64,000 nucleotides of DNA from NCBI RefSeq assembly GCF_036226525.1, contig NZ_CP108487.1:4650001-4714000 (forward strand). The letters are read 5' to 3'. A model generated the notes under the pieces. That model saw only the letters and a program-made list of their open reading frames with translations. It was not told where the DNA came from and did no database searches. Origin of the DNA: Kribbella sp. NBC_01245 (GTDB lineage Bacteria; Actinomycetota; Actinomycetes; Propionibacteriales; Kribbellaceae). The translations under genes were made by a program, and so were the position numbers. Each line of letters begins with the position of its first letter. Within the stretch, counting starts at the first letter, position 1. Shown in pieces: positions 1 to 8,435 of this stretch.

Positions 1-803
1 GGCCCGGCCGTGATGTCCCGGTCGACCTGGTCCGGCGCTTCGGCCTCGGGTCCGCTGGTCTCCTGCTCGGGCTCGGTCCGCGCGGGCTCATCCAGCTGGT
101 TATTGTCGAGCTCGCTCTGCGCCTGGAGCGCCGCGGCACCCGCTGCCCCGGCCGCGCCCGCCGCCAGGGCCGGGTCGACGGCGTCGGGGGCCAGGTCGTC
201 CCGCTCGCGGTCGCGTTCGCGCTCCTTGGCCTTCTCGCGCTCGTGCTCGGGATCGCGGCCCGGATCGAGGTCCTGCTGGGCGTCGAGCTCGGGCTGGGCC
301 TGCGGCTGGTTGGTGTCGTCGTTCTCGTTCTCGCTCTCGGCCTCCTCTTCCCGCTCTTCGCGCTGCTCGTCCCGGTCGTCGCCGCGATTCTCGTCCTGGT
401 CCTCGCGCTCTTCGTCCTGGTCGTCGCGTTCTTCCTCCCGGTCGTCGCGCTCTTCCTCGCGGTCTTCCCGCTGCTCGTCGCGCTCCTCCCGCTCGCGGTC
501 CAGCTCGGCCTCGCGCTCGGGGTCAGGGCCGTTCACCCCGTCCCGGGCGTGCTCGCCGAGCCGCCGGTCGTGGTCGGGCCCGGGCGGGTTGTGCCGGTCG
601 ATGGTGCGGTCGAGATCCGGGTCACTGCGGCGGCTGTCGCGCAGCCGCTCGCGAACGAAGTGATCGACGAGAACGCGCAGATGGGCCTCCCGCGCCGCTG
701 CCTGCTGCCGCGCCTGGACTCGCTTGTGCATTGCCTTGAGCAACGAGCTCATCCCGCGCCCGAAGGCCTTGAACTCGTTGAAGATCTCCTGCTCGGCACT
801 CAT
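1..803 (-). CDS. Highly charged protein, 3' end beyond the window (partial)
   Basis: The frame opens at an ATG (801-803) and stays open to the window edge, so only the first 267 residues or so are visible. Residues 1-60 look like an ordinary helical domain. Residues 90-150 are almost only Glu, Asp, Arg and Gln (for example REEERDDREEERDD), as in a single charged alpha-helix or a disordered linker. A Gln/Pro-rich stretch, a second charged block and an Ala/Gly-rich segment follow. There is no signal peptide. The start overlaps the stop of the upstream gene by 4 bases (ATGA), so the two are probably translated together. I do not recognise the family; a structural or scaffold role is only a guess. 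Confidence 0.75.
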   Translation of the reverse strand, partial: MSAEQEIFNEFKAFGRGMSSLLKAMHKRVQARQQAAAREAHLRVLVDHFVRERLRDSRRSDPDLDRTIDRHNPPGPDHDRRLGEHARDGVNGPDPEREAELDREREERDEQREDREEERDDREEERDDQDEEREDQDENRGDDRDEQREEREEEAESENENDDTNQPQAQPELDAQQDLDPGRDPEHEREKAKERERDRERDDLAPDAVDPALAAGAAGAAGAAALQAQSELDNNQLDEPARTEPEQETSGPEAEAPDQVDRDITAG

Positions 804-1384
804 CGCGTCACCTCGGCGGCGTAGACGGAGTAGTTGATCCCGACGGCCCGGGTCGGCGAATCGGCCTCTGGCTGCTCGGCGTACAGGTGGAACTCGGCAC
901 CCCGTCGCAACCACACGGCGAGATGCCGCCGCCCGTCGGCGACCTGGCCGGGACCGCCCGGGAATTCCGGCTGCCCGAGCATGCCGACGTACGCCGGCTC
1001 GCCCCAATGCCTGCGGGCGAGCTCGACATGACGCGGCCAATATTGGTCCAGCCCCTGCTCGGCGAGCGGGATCTCCGCCGGAGCGATCTGGTACGCCGAC
1101 CAGCCACTGCGCGGGCTCTCCGGCAACACCACACCGGGATAAACCTGCATCAACGTCTCGCGCCGGGTCATCAACCCCCACGAACTCTGGTCCGGATCGA
1201 TCTCGGTCGACTCCTCGATCGGCCAGGGCAACCACCCCGTGGCCGCCGAAACCCGCTGCGCCAACGCGACGACCCCTGCCCGCCCCACCTCGACCGGCCC
1301 CCAGAGCCGGGTCCAATCGGGCACGTCGGCCAGATCCGCCATCGCACGCTCGTCATCGTCCAGCGACCGATCCTGCGTCTTCAC
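800..1384 (-). CDS. Hypothetical protein (194 aa), possible immunity-like protein
   Basis: Soluble acidic protein rich in Trp and Pro, with no signal peptide or membrane segment. It is read from an ATG and overlaps the charged-protein gene downstream by 4 bases, forming an operon that leaves the window. The C-terminal half alternates short strands and turns (RHWGEPAYVG, HLAVWLRRG), loosely like small immunity proteins of polymorphic-toxin loci. That resemblance is an impression, not a family match, and no toxin gene is visible. Function unknown. Confidence 0.7.
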   Translation of the reverse strand: MKTQDRSLDDDERAMADLADVPDWTRLWGPVEVGRAGVVALAQRVSAATGWLPWPIEESTEIDPDQSSWGLMTRRETLMQVYPGVVLPESPRSGWSAYQIAPAEIPLAEQGLDQYWPRHVELARRHWGEPAYVGMLGQPEFPGGPGQVADGRRHLAVWLRRGAEFHLYAEQPEADSPTRAVGINYSVYAAEVTR

Positions 1385-1474
1385 CCGCGCTCCTCCACCC
1401 GTGGCAACCGATAGCGCCCACCCTAGGACGCCCGAGGCGCACCCCGGGCTCCCAAAGCCCTTCCCTGTGGATAA

Positions 1475-2164
1475 CTAGCGGAGCGGAGGCAGATCCCAGT
1501 CGTCGTCGCGGAGCCGGAGAATCGCCCACCCCACCGCGGCGAATCCGACGGCCTGCAATCCCCAGCCGAACAGGTCGAGCGTGTGGCTCGCGACGATCAC
1601 CGCGGCCAGGTGGATCGGCTGCGACACGATCGTGCAGACCGCCGCCCACCGACCGACCACCCGCGCCCGCCAGAGCGCGACACCAAGCAGCACGGTCCCG
1701 AGGACGTGCCCGAGTACGAAGACCACCCCGGCCACGTCGACCGTCGGATGAATCGTCTCGTACATGCGCGTGATCGCGCCGGCGTCGAGCCCCGCCTTGC
1801 CACCGGCCCAAACGTAGTAGTCCGACGACGCGAGCCACGGCAGTGCCAGATAGCCCGGCACAAGCAGCACCAGAGCCGCCGCTGTGAGCCGCGGAGCCCG
1901 CCGCCGGGTCAGCCGCCCGACGAAGTACACAGCCGGCACCAGCGTCAGGATCGCGACGAACCCCATCCACAGGACGAACGACATCCGGCCCGGCTGAGCC
2001 AACATGTCGCCCACGATCGTCGCGGGGGCGTCGGCCGTGTCGTACGGCAGGAAGTACCGCAGCAGCGCCACCGCCGCCGGCCCGATCGGTAGCAGCAATG
2101 CCGCGAACCACCGCGTGGCCCGTCGGGTATCAGCGCCGGCGACCTCAACCACCGTGTCAGTCAT
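1475..2164 (-). CDS. Integral membrane protein, DUF4386-like (229 aa)
   Basis: About six hydrophobic segments run through the whole length (for example residues 18-36, 60-80, 95-112, 150-172, 178-195 and 200-218), with an Arg-rich loop near residue 85 (GRLTRRRAPR). The chosen ATG at 2164 overlaps the stop of the upstream membrane gene by 4 bases (ATGA); the open frame extends further upstream but that part is a low-quality overlap with the neighbour. Length and hydropathy fit DUF4386-type proteins of unknown function. It forms a two-gene operon with the 117-residue membrane protein before it. Confidence 0.75.
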   Translation of the reverse strand: MTDTVVEVAGADTRRATRWFAALLLPIGPAAVALLRYFLPYDTADAPATIVGDMLAQPGRMSFVLWMGFVAILTLVPAVYFVGRLTRRRAPRLTAAALVLLVPGYLALPWLASSDYYVWAGGKAGLDAGAITRMYETIHPTVDVAGVVFVLGHVLGTVLLGVALWRARVVGRWAAVCTIVSQPIHLAAVIVASHTLDLFGWGLQAVGFAAVGWAILRLRDDDWDLPPLR

Positions 2165-2514
2165 CGCGCACCCGCAAACTGCCGCGCCGGCACCAGCACA
2201 AGCGCCGTACCAACAACAGCCAACGCAATCGCCAGCCCCGCGACGACCATCGCGGCCGCGGGCACCCCACCGGCAAAGAACGCCGGTACGGCGGTCAGCG
2301 CGGACAGCAGCCGCAACACGATCAACGGCACCACCGCGCGCCGTACGCCACGCCATGCGAGCACCACCAGCACAAGGCTGATCAGCCCGATGGCCGACGC
2401 GATCAGCGCGATCGACATCGGCGGGTGCTCGCCGTCGGTCAGCAGCGGACTGGCCAGATCACCCAACGACAGCAGCCCGAAGACGACGAGCCCGGCCCGA
2501 AACTTACGAGACAT
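2161..2514 (-). CDS. Small membrane protein with four helices (117 aa)
   Basis: Four hydrophobic helices fill nearly all of the 117 residues, joined by short loops, with a basic N-terminus (MSRKFRAG). A strong ribosome binding site (GGGGAGG) lies just upstream of the ATG at 2514. It is the first gene of a two-gene operon with the larger membrane protein and is divergent from the histidine kinase gene. No motif gives a function; a permease-associated or stress-related membrane role would be speculation. Confidence 0.75.
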   Translation of the reverse strand: MSRKFRAGLVVFGLLSLGDLASPLLTDGEHPPMSIALIASAIGLISLVLVVLAWRGVRRAVVPLIVLRLLSALTAVPAFFAGGVPAAAMVVAGLAIALAVVGTALVLVPARQFAGAR

Positions 2515-2684
2515 CAGAACCTCCCCTGGACAAACGCCCCTCGATCGAAGGACCTGCCATCACCCTGCGGCGGATGCCCGCACGGCGCCCGGGGCGGCGT
2601 TCACCAGCTGCCGGGAGGTTGCCCGGGCTATCCAGGACTGCATTCCCGGGACGCCGGGACACCTCAAGGCGCACACTGATCCAC

Positions 2685-4655
2685 ATGACGGCCGGCAAGC
2701 GAGTGCTAGCGGGCGGCCTCGGGACTTTCGCCGTCCTCGAGGTCGCGGCAGCGGTCGTTCTGTGCCTGGTGGTCTCGTGGACCTGGCAGGACGCGCTCGA
2801 GAGCTTCGTCGTGACCAACGGTCTGATGGGCCTGACCTTCGCCGTCTGCGGCGCGGTGATCGCCTGGCACCGCCCGTCGAACCCGATCGGCTGGCTGTTC
2901 GTGGCCGACGGCATCGGCCACGCCACCACCGCCGCCGGCGCACCGCTGGTCCAGGCCCTGCACGACGGCGCCGCGCCGATGGTGGCGCAACGACTGGCAC
3001 TGACGGTGTTCCAGTGGTCTTGGCCGTGGTCGATCGGGCTGTTCCTGCCGCTCGCGCTCCTCCTCTTCCCGGACGGACGCCTGCCCTCGCGCCGCTGGCG
3101 ACCCGTTGCCATCGGCATCGTCGTGACCGCGCCCCTCTTCGTACTAGAGATGGGGACGAGCCCTGACAAGCCGTTCGAGGACGGTCCCCGCGGCTACTTC
3201 ACCCTCTCGTCGTACGACGCCTGGCAGCCGCTGTGGACCGCGACCGAGATTCGCGGCCTGCTCGTCTTCCTGCTCGCGATCATCGCTCTCGTACTGCGCT
3301 ACCGCCGGGCCTCGGAAACCGGCCGCCGCCAGCTGCTCTGGCTGCTCCTGGCGGCAGTGATCGTGCTTGCGTTCATGACGCCCTGGTCGCTGGTGGCCGG
3401 CACTCCGATCCTGGTGCTGCTGGCGATTCCGCTGGTGCCGATCGCGGTGGCAGTGGCGATCGTCCGGCATCAACTGCTGGACATTCGCCTGGTCGTATCC
3501 CGCGCGCTTGCCTGGGCGCTGCTCTCGATAGTTGCCGTCGGCTCCTATATTGCCCTGGTCGCCGTCCTGGACTCGTTCATCTCGTCCCAGCTCGGCCGAT
3601 CCGCCGCCGTGACCGTGATCGTCGCCCTGCTGATCGCACCCGTCCTGCCTCGCCTGCAGCGACTGGTCGACCGAGCGATGTACGGCGACCGCCGCGATCC
3701 CGCCCGCGTCGCCTCCCGCGTTGGCGAGCAGCTCTCCACCAACCCGGCCGGCGGTATGCACGGTGTCGTCGCGGCCGTCCGTTCCGCCCTGAGACTGCCG
3801 TACGTCGCAGTCGAGGCGGACAGGTCGATCCTGGCCGAGGACGGGGTGGCCGGCACTGTGGTTCCAGTGGATCTCGAGTACGGCGGGACCGCCGTCGGCT
3901 CATTGCTGGTGGGACTCCGCCGAGGTGAATCCGAGTTGTCCACAGCCGATCGGAACGTGCTCTCCCTGGTCGCCGTACCGCTGGCGGTTGCCGTGCAAGC
4001 GACGCGCCTGTCCGCGGAGCTGCAGACGTCCCGGGAACGGCTCGTCGCCGCCCGCGAGGAAGAACGTCGTCGGCTCCGACGGGATCTCCACGACGGACTC
4101 GGTCCCACCTTGACCGGTATCGCGTTCACCGCGGACGCTGCCGCCAACCTGGTTTCCACTGACGCCGCACGGTCGACGGAGTTGCTGAGCATGTTGCGAA
4201 CGGATGCCCGCACCGCGATTGCCGACGTACGACGCCTGGTCGACGATCTGCGGCCGCCCGCGCTGGACGAGCTCGGGTTGGCCGGCGCCTTGCGGCAGCG
4301 GGCGGATCAGCTGTCCTGGCGAGCGGATGGCGCTTCGGTCACGGTCGAGGTATCAGCCGAGGGGTTGCCCGCGTTACCGGCCGCGCTGGAGGTTGCGGCG
4401 TACCGGATCGCCACCGAGGCGCTGACCAACGTCGTACGGCATTCGCGCGCCACGAACGCCGTACTGGCACTGCGGTGTGGTGCCGAGCTGGAGATCGAGG
4501 TCACCGATGACGGGCCGCCGAACGGCGCGTGGAAACCGGGTGTCGGGCTGCAGGCCATGCGCGAGCGGGCGGCGGAGCTGGGCGGCCGGTTCGAGGCCGG
4601 GCCGTCGGAGCATGGCGGCCGGGTGCGGGCAACGCTGCCGCTGGTGAAGTCGTGA
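2685..4655 (+). CDS. NarL-type sensor histidine kinase
   Basis: Membrane sensor kinase of 656 residues. Residues 1-310 hold about eight hydrophobic segments and form the sensor part. The dimerisation/phosphoacceptor helix (HisKA_3) carries His469 in RRDLHDGLGP. A C-terminal HATPase_c domain shows the N box (ALTNVVRHS) and a G box (GVGLQAMRERA). It should autophosphorylate on His469 and pass the phosphate to the response regulator encoded directly behind it, whose GTG start overlaps this stop. The ATG at 2685 was chosen because the upstream in-frame extension is Arg/Pro-rich and unlike the family. The stimulus cannot be read from the sequence. Confidence 0.92.
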   Translation: MTAGKRVLAGGLGTFAVLEVAAAVVLCLVVSWTWQDALESFVVTNGLMGLTFAVCGAVIAWHRPSNPIGWLFVADGIGHATTAAGAPLVQALHDGAAPMVAQRLALTVFQWSWPWSIGLFLPLALLLFPDGRLPSRRWRPVAIGIVVTAPLFVLEMGTSPDKPFEDGPRGYFTLSSYDAWQPLWTATEIRGLLVFLLAIIALVLRYRRASETGRRQLLWLLLAAVIVLAFMTPWSLVAGTPILVLLAIPLVPIAVAVAIVRHQLLDIRLVVSRALAWALLSIVAVGSYIALVAVLDSFISSQLGRSAAVTVIVALLIAPVLPRLQRLVDRAMYGDRRDPARVASRVGEQLSTNPAGGMHGVVAAVRSALRLPYVAVEADRSILAEDGVAGTVVPVDLEYGGTAVGSLLVGLRRGESELSTADRNVLSLVAVPLAVAVQATRLSAELQTSRERLVAAREEERRRLRRDLHDGLGPTLTGIAFTADAAANLVSTDAARSTELLSMLRTDARTAIADVRRLVDDLRPPALDELGLAGALRQRADQLSWRADGASVTVEVSAEGLPALPAALEVAAYRIATEALTNVVRHSRATNAVLALRCGAELEIEVTDDGPPNGAWKPGVGLQAMRERAAELGGRFEAGPSEHGGRVRATLPLVKS

Positions 4656-5326
4656 ACGCCATGGGAGTGAACGACATCAGGGTGGTGCTTGCGGACGACC
4701 ATCCGGTGGTCCGCGCCGGGCTGACGGCGTTGCTGTCGTCATTGCCCGGGATCGAGGTGGTCGGGGTCGCGACCACCGGTCGCGAGGCGGTGCGCGAGGT
4801 CGTCACCACGAAACCCGATGTGGCCGTGCTCGATCTGCAGATGCCCGATCTCGACGGGTTCGCGGCGACTCGCGAGATCGCCCGGGTGGCGCCCGAGGTG
4901 GCGGTGCTGGCGTTGACGATGTTCGAGGACGACGACTCCGTGTTCGCGGCGATGCGTGCGGGGGCGCGGGGCTACCTGGTCAAGGGTGCCGAGCAGGAGG
5001 AGATCGCTCGCGCGATCCGGGCGGTCGCGGCCGGTGAGGCAATCTTCGGCCCGGGCGTCGCGCGCCGGGTGCTCGGCTTTTTCGCCGCTCCGCCGGCACC
5101 CGCCGAACCGTTCCCCGAGCTGACGGCCCGCGAACGCGAGATCCTCGACCTGCTGGCCGCCGGGTTGCCGAACGCGGCGATCGGGCAGCAACTCGGCCTG
5201 GCCTCGAAAACCGTCGCGAACAACGTCTCCACGATCTTCACCAAACTCCAGGTCGCCGACCGGGCCCAGGCCATCATCCAGGCCCGCAACGCCGGCCTCG
5301 GCAATCCCGATGTTCGTGGGCGGTAA
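4652..5326 (+). CDS. LuxR/NarL-family response regulator
   Basis: Partner of the histidine kinase in front of it; GTGA at 4652-4655 couples start to stop. An ATG at 4661 is an alternative start. The receiver domain has the acidic pair (LADDHPVVRAG), the phosphoacceptor Asp in AVLDLQMPD (residue 61 from the GTG) and the switch Lys in YLVKGAEQ. The C-terminal LuxR-type helix-turn-helix starts at LTAREREILDLLAAG and includes the recognition helix region KTVANNVSTIFTKL. It should bind DNA when phosphorylated; its targets are unknown, although the oxidoreductase genes just downstream are possible ones. Confidence 0.92.
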   Translation: MNAMGVNDIRVVLADDHPVVRAGLTALLSSLPGIEVVGVATTGREAVREVVTTKPDVAVLDLQMPDLDGFAATREIARVAPEVAVLALTMFEDDDSVFAAMRAGARGYLVKGAEQEEIARAIRAVAAGEAIFGPGVARRVLGFFAAPPAPAEPFPELTAREREILDLLAAGLPNAAIGQQLGLASKTVANNVSTIFTKLQVADRAQAIIQARNAGLGNPDVRGR

Positions 5327-5364
5327 GCGGCAAGGGGGTCCGTTGCGGCGATCCGTGCGTTGTG

Positions 5365-6504
5365 ATGGAAAGCATGAAGCTGCCGTCTCCTCCGAGCGAG
5401 GACTCGTTCTCGTCGCCACTGCATCACCCCCGGGTTGCGACCGTGCTGGGGCGCTGGCTCGGGATCGCCGTACTGGTGTGCTTTGTGACCGGCCTGCTGA
5501 GCCATTGGCAGCAGGAGACGCCCGCCTGGTTGACGATTCCCAGCCGACCCGCGTCGTTCTATCGCTTCACCCAAGGCCTACACGTCGCGTCCGGCCTGGT
5601 GTCCGTGCCGCTGTTGCTCGCCAAGCTTTGGACCGTCTATCCGAAGCTGTTCGCGAAACCGCCTAGTTTCAAGGCCTTCGGGGAGATCCTCGAACGCCTG
5701 TCAATCCTCGTACTCGTCTCCGCCGTCGCGCTCGAGGTCTTCATAGGCTTTCTCAACACGCTGCAGTGGTACCCGTGGCCGTTCCCCTTCCGCCAGACGC
5801 ATTACGCCTTGGCCTGGGTGATCGTCGGCGCGTTACTGGTCCACGTCGCGGTGAAGCTGCCGCTGATCGTCACCCACTGGCGTCGACCGACTCCCTTGCC
5901 CGAAGCAACGACCGGGATCAGCCGGCGTACGTTGTTCCGGACGGTCGCGGGCGCTGGCGCCTTGGTAGGCCTCACCGCCGTCGGCCAGTCGGTACCAGCG
6001 CTCGGCCCGGTCGCCGTACTCGCTCCTCGTCGTCCGGGCATCGGCCCACAAGGGCTGCCGGTCAACCGGACGGCAAAGGACGCCGGCGTGATCGCCCAGG
6101 CCCTGTCGCCGGATTGGCGTTTGACCGTTGCCGGGCCGCGCGAGCTGACGTACTCGCTCGACCAGTTGAGGGCGCTGATCCAGCACGGCTCGGACTTGCC
6201 GATTGCCTGCGTGGAGGGCTGGAGCCAGGGCGCCAGCTGGGAGGGCGTCCGGGTTCGGGACCTGCTGCGGTTGTGCGGCGCCGACGTGGGGGCCCGCGTC
6301 CGGGTGGTGTCGCTCGAACGCGGAGGCTTCTACGGAACCAGCGAACTCCCGCCACAGTTCGCCGCCGATCCCCTGACGCTTCTCGCCTTGCGGGTCAACG
6401 GCGAGATCCTCGACCTGGATCACGGCTTCCCGGCCCGGATCATCGCGCCGAACCGGCCGGGCGTACTGCAGACGAAGTGGGTCCACCGCCTGGAGGTGCT
6501 GTGA
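5365..6504 (+). CDS. Cytochrome b-like membrane domain fused to a molybdopterin oxidoreductase domain
   Basis: 379 residues in two parts. Residues 30-170 form four membrane helices with His residues (GLH near 73, TH near 146, VH near 160) that could hold haem, as in cytochrome b561-like proteins. An internal twin-arginine stretch (ISRRTLFRTVAGAG, RR at 187-188) comes next, followed by a sulfite-oxidase-type molybdopterin domain with the expected Mo-ligand Cys282 in ACVEGWS and a C-terminal half ending HGFPARIIAPNRPG. The active site is therefore predicted outside the membrane, taking or giving electrons through the haem domain, like an MsrPQ-type protein in one chain. Substrate unknown. The following membrane gene overlaps its stop. 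Confidence 0.85.
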   Translation: MESMKLPSPPSEDSFSSPLHHPRVATVLGRWLGIAVLVCFVTGLLSHWQQETPAWLTIPSRPASFYRFTQGLHVASGLVSVPLLLAKLWTVYPKLFAKPPSFKAFGEILERLSILVLVSAVALEVFIGFLNTLQWYPWPFPFRQTHYALAWVIVGALLVHVAVKLPLIVTHWRRPTPLPEATTGISRRTLFRTVAGAGALVGLTAVGQSVPALGPVAVLAPRRPGIGPQGLPVNRTAKDAGVIAQALSPDWRLTVAGPRELTYSLDQLRALIQHGSDLPIACVEGWSQGASWEGVRVRDLLRLCGADVGARVRVVSLERGGFYGTSELPPQFAADPLTLLALRVNGEILDLDHGFPARIIAPNRPGVLQTKWVHRLEVL

Positions 6505-6968
6505 TGGGCCGTACGACCGTCCGGGGTATCACCCGGTGGAGCATGTTGCCTACCGATGCCGCCAGGCTCGCGTTGGTCGGACTGGGATTGGCCGCCGGGC
6601 TGTACGGCGCTTGGTTGCTGCTGCACCACCTCGAACCGCCGGCGCTGATCCGCCTGCCGCTCTGGCTCGGCGGTGCTGTATTCGTCGACGACTTCGTCAT
6701 CGCACCAGTCGTCATCGTGGTGGGCTGGTTGCTCACCCGCCGACTGGGCGGATCGGACGCGCTCGCTTACGTCCGTACCGCGTTGCTCTATATCGGCCTG
6801 ACCAGTCTGATCGCCCTGCCGCTCTTGCTCCGGCAGGGCATGGGCGCGAACCCGACAGTGCTCGCGCGGAACTACCTCCGCGACTGGTTATTGCTAGAGG
6901 CAACCATCGTGCTGGTCACCCTCGCCGTGTTCGCCGTACGGCGACGCGCTAGACGGCCTTCGGATTAA
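6504..6968 (+). CDS. Membrane protein following the molybdoenzyme gene (154 aa)
   Basis: Four hydrophobic helices are visible (about residues 20-40, 52-75, 88-107 and 122-140). The ATG overlaps the stop of the fused oxidoreductase by one base (TGATG), so the two are co-translated and may form one membrane complex. It has no conserved His pair that would suggest haem, and no family is recognised. Its 3' end overlaps the convergent BKACE gene by 20 bases. Confidence 0.8.
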   Translation: MGRTTVRGITRWSMLPTDAARLALVGLGLAAGLYGAWLLLHHLEPPALIRLPLWLGGAVFVDDFVIAPVVIVVGWLLTRRLGGSDALAYVRTALLYIGLTSLIALPLLLRQGMGANPTVLARNYLRDWLLLEATIVLVTLAVFAVRRRARRPSD

Positions 6969-7773
6969 GGAGAGTACGAGCCTCGTCGGGGGCCATCGGC
7001 GGGCGTTGGGCCAGAGTGGCGAGCGTTGCGGCGCGCTCGACCAGGTCGGCGTTGTGGGTCACGGGCTTGCCCTTGGCCAGGGTGAGGGTGTCCTCCATGC
7101 CGACGCGCAGGTGACCGCCCATCGACAGCGCCGCGAGCGCCACCGGCAGGGTTGTCCGGCCGACGCCCGTTGCCGACCACGACGTCACCGCCGAGGGCAG
7201 ACCGTTGACCGCGGCAACCAATGCCTGCGGAGTGCCGGGCATCCCGCCGGGCACGCCCATCACCAGGTCGCAGTGCACCTTGCCGCCGTACGGCAGACCG
7301 AACTTGTCCAGCAGCCGGTGCAACGCGGCCACGTGCCCGAGATCGAACAGCTCGAACTCCGGCACGATCTCGCGCTCCTGGGTCAGCCGGTAGAGCTCGG
7401 TCACGAACGGCCAGGGGTTCATGAAGACGTCATCGCCGAAGTTGACCGTGCCCATCGTCAGCGAGCAGGAGTCGGGAGCGGCGTCGAGCACCCGGAGGCG
7501 GTGCTCGAACGGGTCCGTGACGGCACCACCGGTCGAGAGCTGCACGATCAGCGCGCTGTTCTCCCGGACGGCCGCGACGGTCTCGGTCAGCCGGCCCAGG
7601 TCCAGCGTCGGCCGGTGCTCGGCGTCCCGGATGTGGATGTGGATCATCGCCGCGCCGGCCGCCTCGCAGCGCTTGGCGGTTTCCACCAGCTCGTCGAGCG
7701 TCGTCGGCAGCGCCGGGCAGTCGGCCTTGGCCGTCTCGGCACCAGTGGGAGCCACGGTGATCATCGTCGTCAT
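6949..7773 (-). CDS. BKACE-family enzyme (beta-keto acid cleavage, DUF849)
   Basis: 274 residues matching the BKACE family, which condenses a beta-keto acid with acetyl-CoA and releases a CoA ester and acetoacetate; the best known member is 3-keto-5-aminohexanoate cleavage enzyme of lysine fermentation. The zinc-binding HIHIRD motif (His45, His47) near the N-terminus and the HCDLVMGVPGGMPG segment with another metal His are present. The ATG at 7773 gives the family's usual N-terminus (ITVAPTGAE). The actual substrate varies widely in this family and cannot be set here; no lysine-fermentation genes are nearby. Confidence 0.88.
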   Translation of the reverse strand: MTTMITVAPTGAETAKADCPALPTTLDELVETAKRCEAAGAAMIHIHIRDAEHRPTLDLGRLTETVAAVRENSALIVQLSTGGAVTDPFEHRLRVLDAAPDSCSLTMGTVNFGDDVFMNPWPFVTELYRLTQEREIVPEFELFDLGHVAALHRLLDKFGLPYGGKVHCDLVMGVPGGMPGTPQALVAAVNGLPSAVTSWSATGVGRTTLPVALAALSMGGHLRVGMEDTLTLAKGKPVTHNADLVERAATLATLAQRPPMAPDEARTLLNPKAV

Positions 7774-7878
7774 AGGACGAATCGTGCCAGATGTGCCGCT
7801 CGAACGGGAGAATCCCCCGTCAAACCGCCCGATCACCGGACGATCTGGCCCGCTCGGGCGTTCGGGCAGACTGGGGGC

Positions 7879-8304
7879 ATGAGAGCCGTCGTACAGCGTG
7901 TCAGCCAGGCATCCGTCACCGTCGAGGGCGAGGTGGTCGGTGCGATCGATCGGCCGGGGCTGCTCGTCCTGGTGGGCGTGACCCACGACGACACCGCCGA
8001 AATCGCGACCGCCCTCGCCGCGAAGATCTGGACCCTGCGCATCCTCAAAGGCGAGCGCTCTTGCGCCGACGAGCAGGCCCCGATCCTCGCGATCAGCCAG
8101 TTCACCTTGTACGCCGATACGCGCAAGGGTCGTCGGCCATCCTGGTCCGCCGCCGCGGCAGGGCCCGTCTCGGAACCTCTGTACGACGCGTTCTGCGACG
8201 CGCTCAAGACCCTCGGCGCCGAGGTGGCTCGCGGCCGCTTCGGCGCCCACATGGACGTGGCCCTCGTCAACGACGGCCCGGTCACCCTGATCCTCGACAG
8301 CTGA
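7879..8304 (+). CDS. dtd: D-aminoacyl-tRNA deacylase
   Basis: 141 residues, the usual length. The protein removes D-amino acids (and glycine from mischarged tRNA) in the cytoplasm. Both signature motifs are present: SQFTLYADTRKGRRPS and the Gly-cisPro motif as NDGPVT near the C-terminus. The N-terminus MRAVVQRVSQASV is typical. The ATG follows CAGACT by 6 bases and lacks a ribosome binding site, which suggests a leaderless transcript. It runs divergently from the BKACE gene and ends before a strong hairpin. Confidence 0.95.
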   Translation: MRAVVQRVSQASVTVEGEVVGAIDRPGLLVLVGVTHDDTAEIATALAAKIWTLRILKGERSCADEQAPILAISQFTLYADTRKGRRPSWSAAAAGPVSEPLYDAFCDALKTLGAEVARGRFGAHMDVALVNDGPVTLILDS

Positions 8305-8322
8305 AACCGCTGGCAACGAGAA

Positions 8323-8373
8323 ACCGGACTCTCCGAACCTGGATCACGGGGATCCTGGTCCGGAGAGTCCGGT
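8323..8373. terminator. Bidirectional terminator hairpin between dtd and the exported protein gene
   Basis: Perfect 13-bp inverted repeat ACCGGACTCTCCG (8323-8335) and its complement (8361-8373), with a further GGATC/GATCC pair in the loop. It lies between two convergent genes, so it can serve both. Confidence 0.8.
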
Positions 8374-8435
8374 GGTGTTTCGGTACTGCTACCTACTACC
8401 CAGCTGAACCGGTGAGGTTCGAGTCAGTTGGGCTA

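Noticed and set aside
10..663. Plus-strand Ser/Arg-rich frame opposite the charged-protein gene
   Set aside because: It is the antisense shadow of the Glu/Asp/Arg codons on the minus strand, which have a better start, an operon link and typical codon use.
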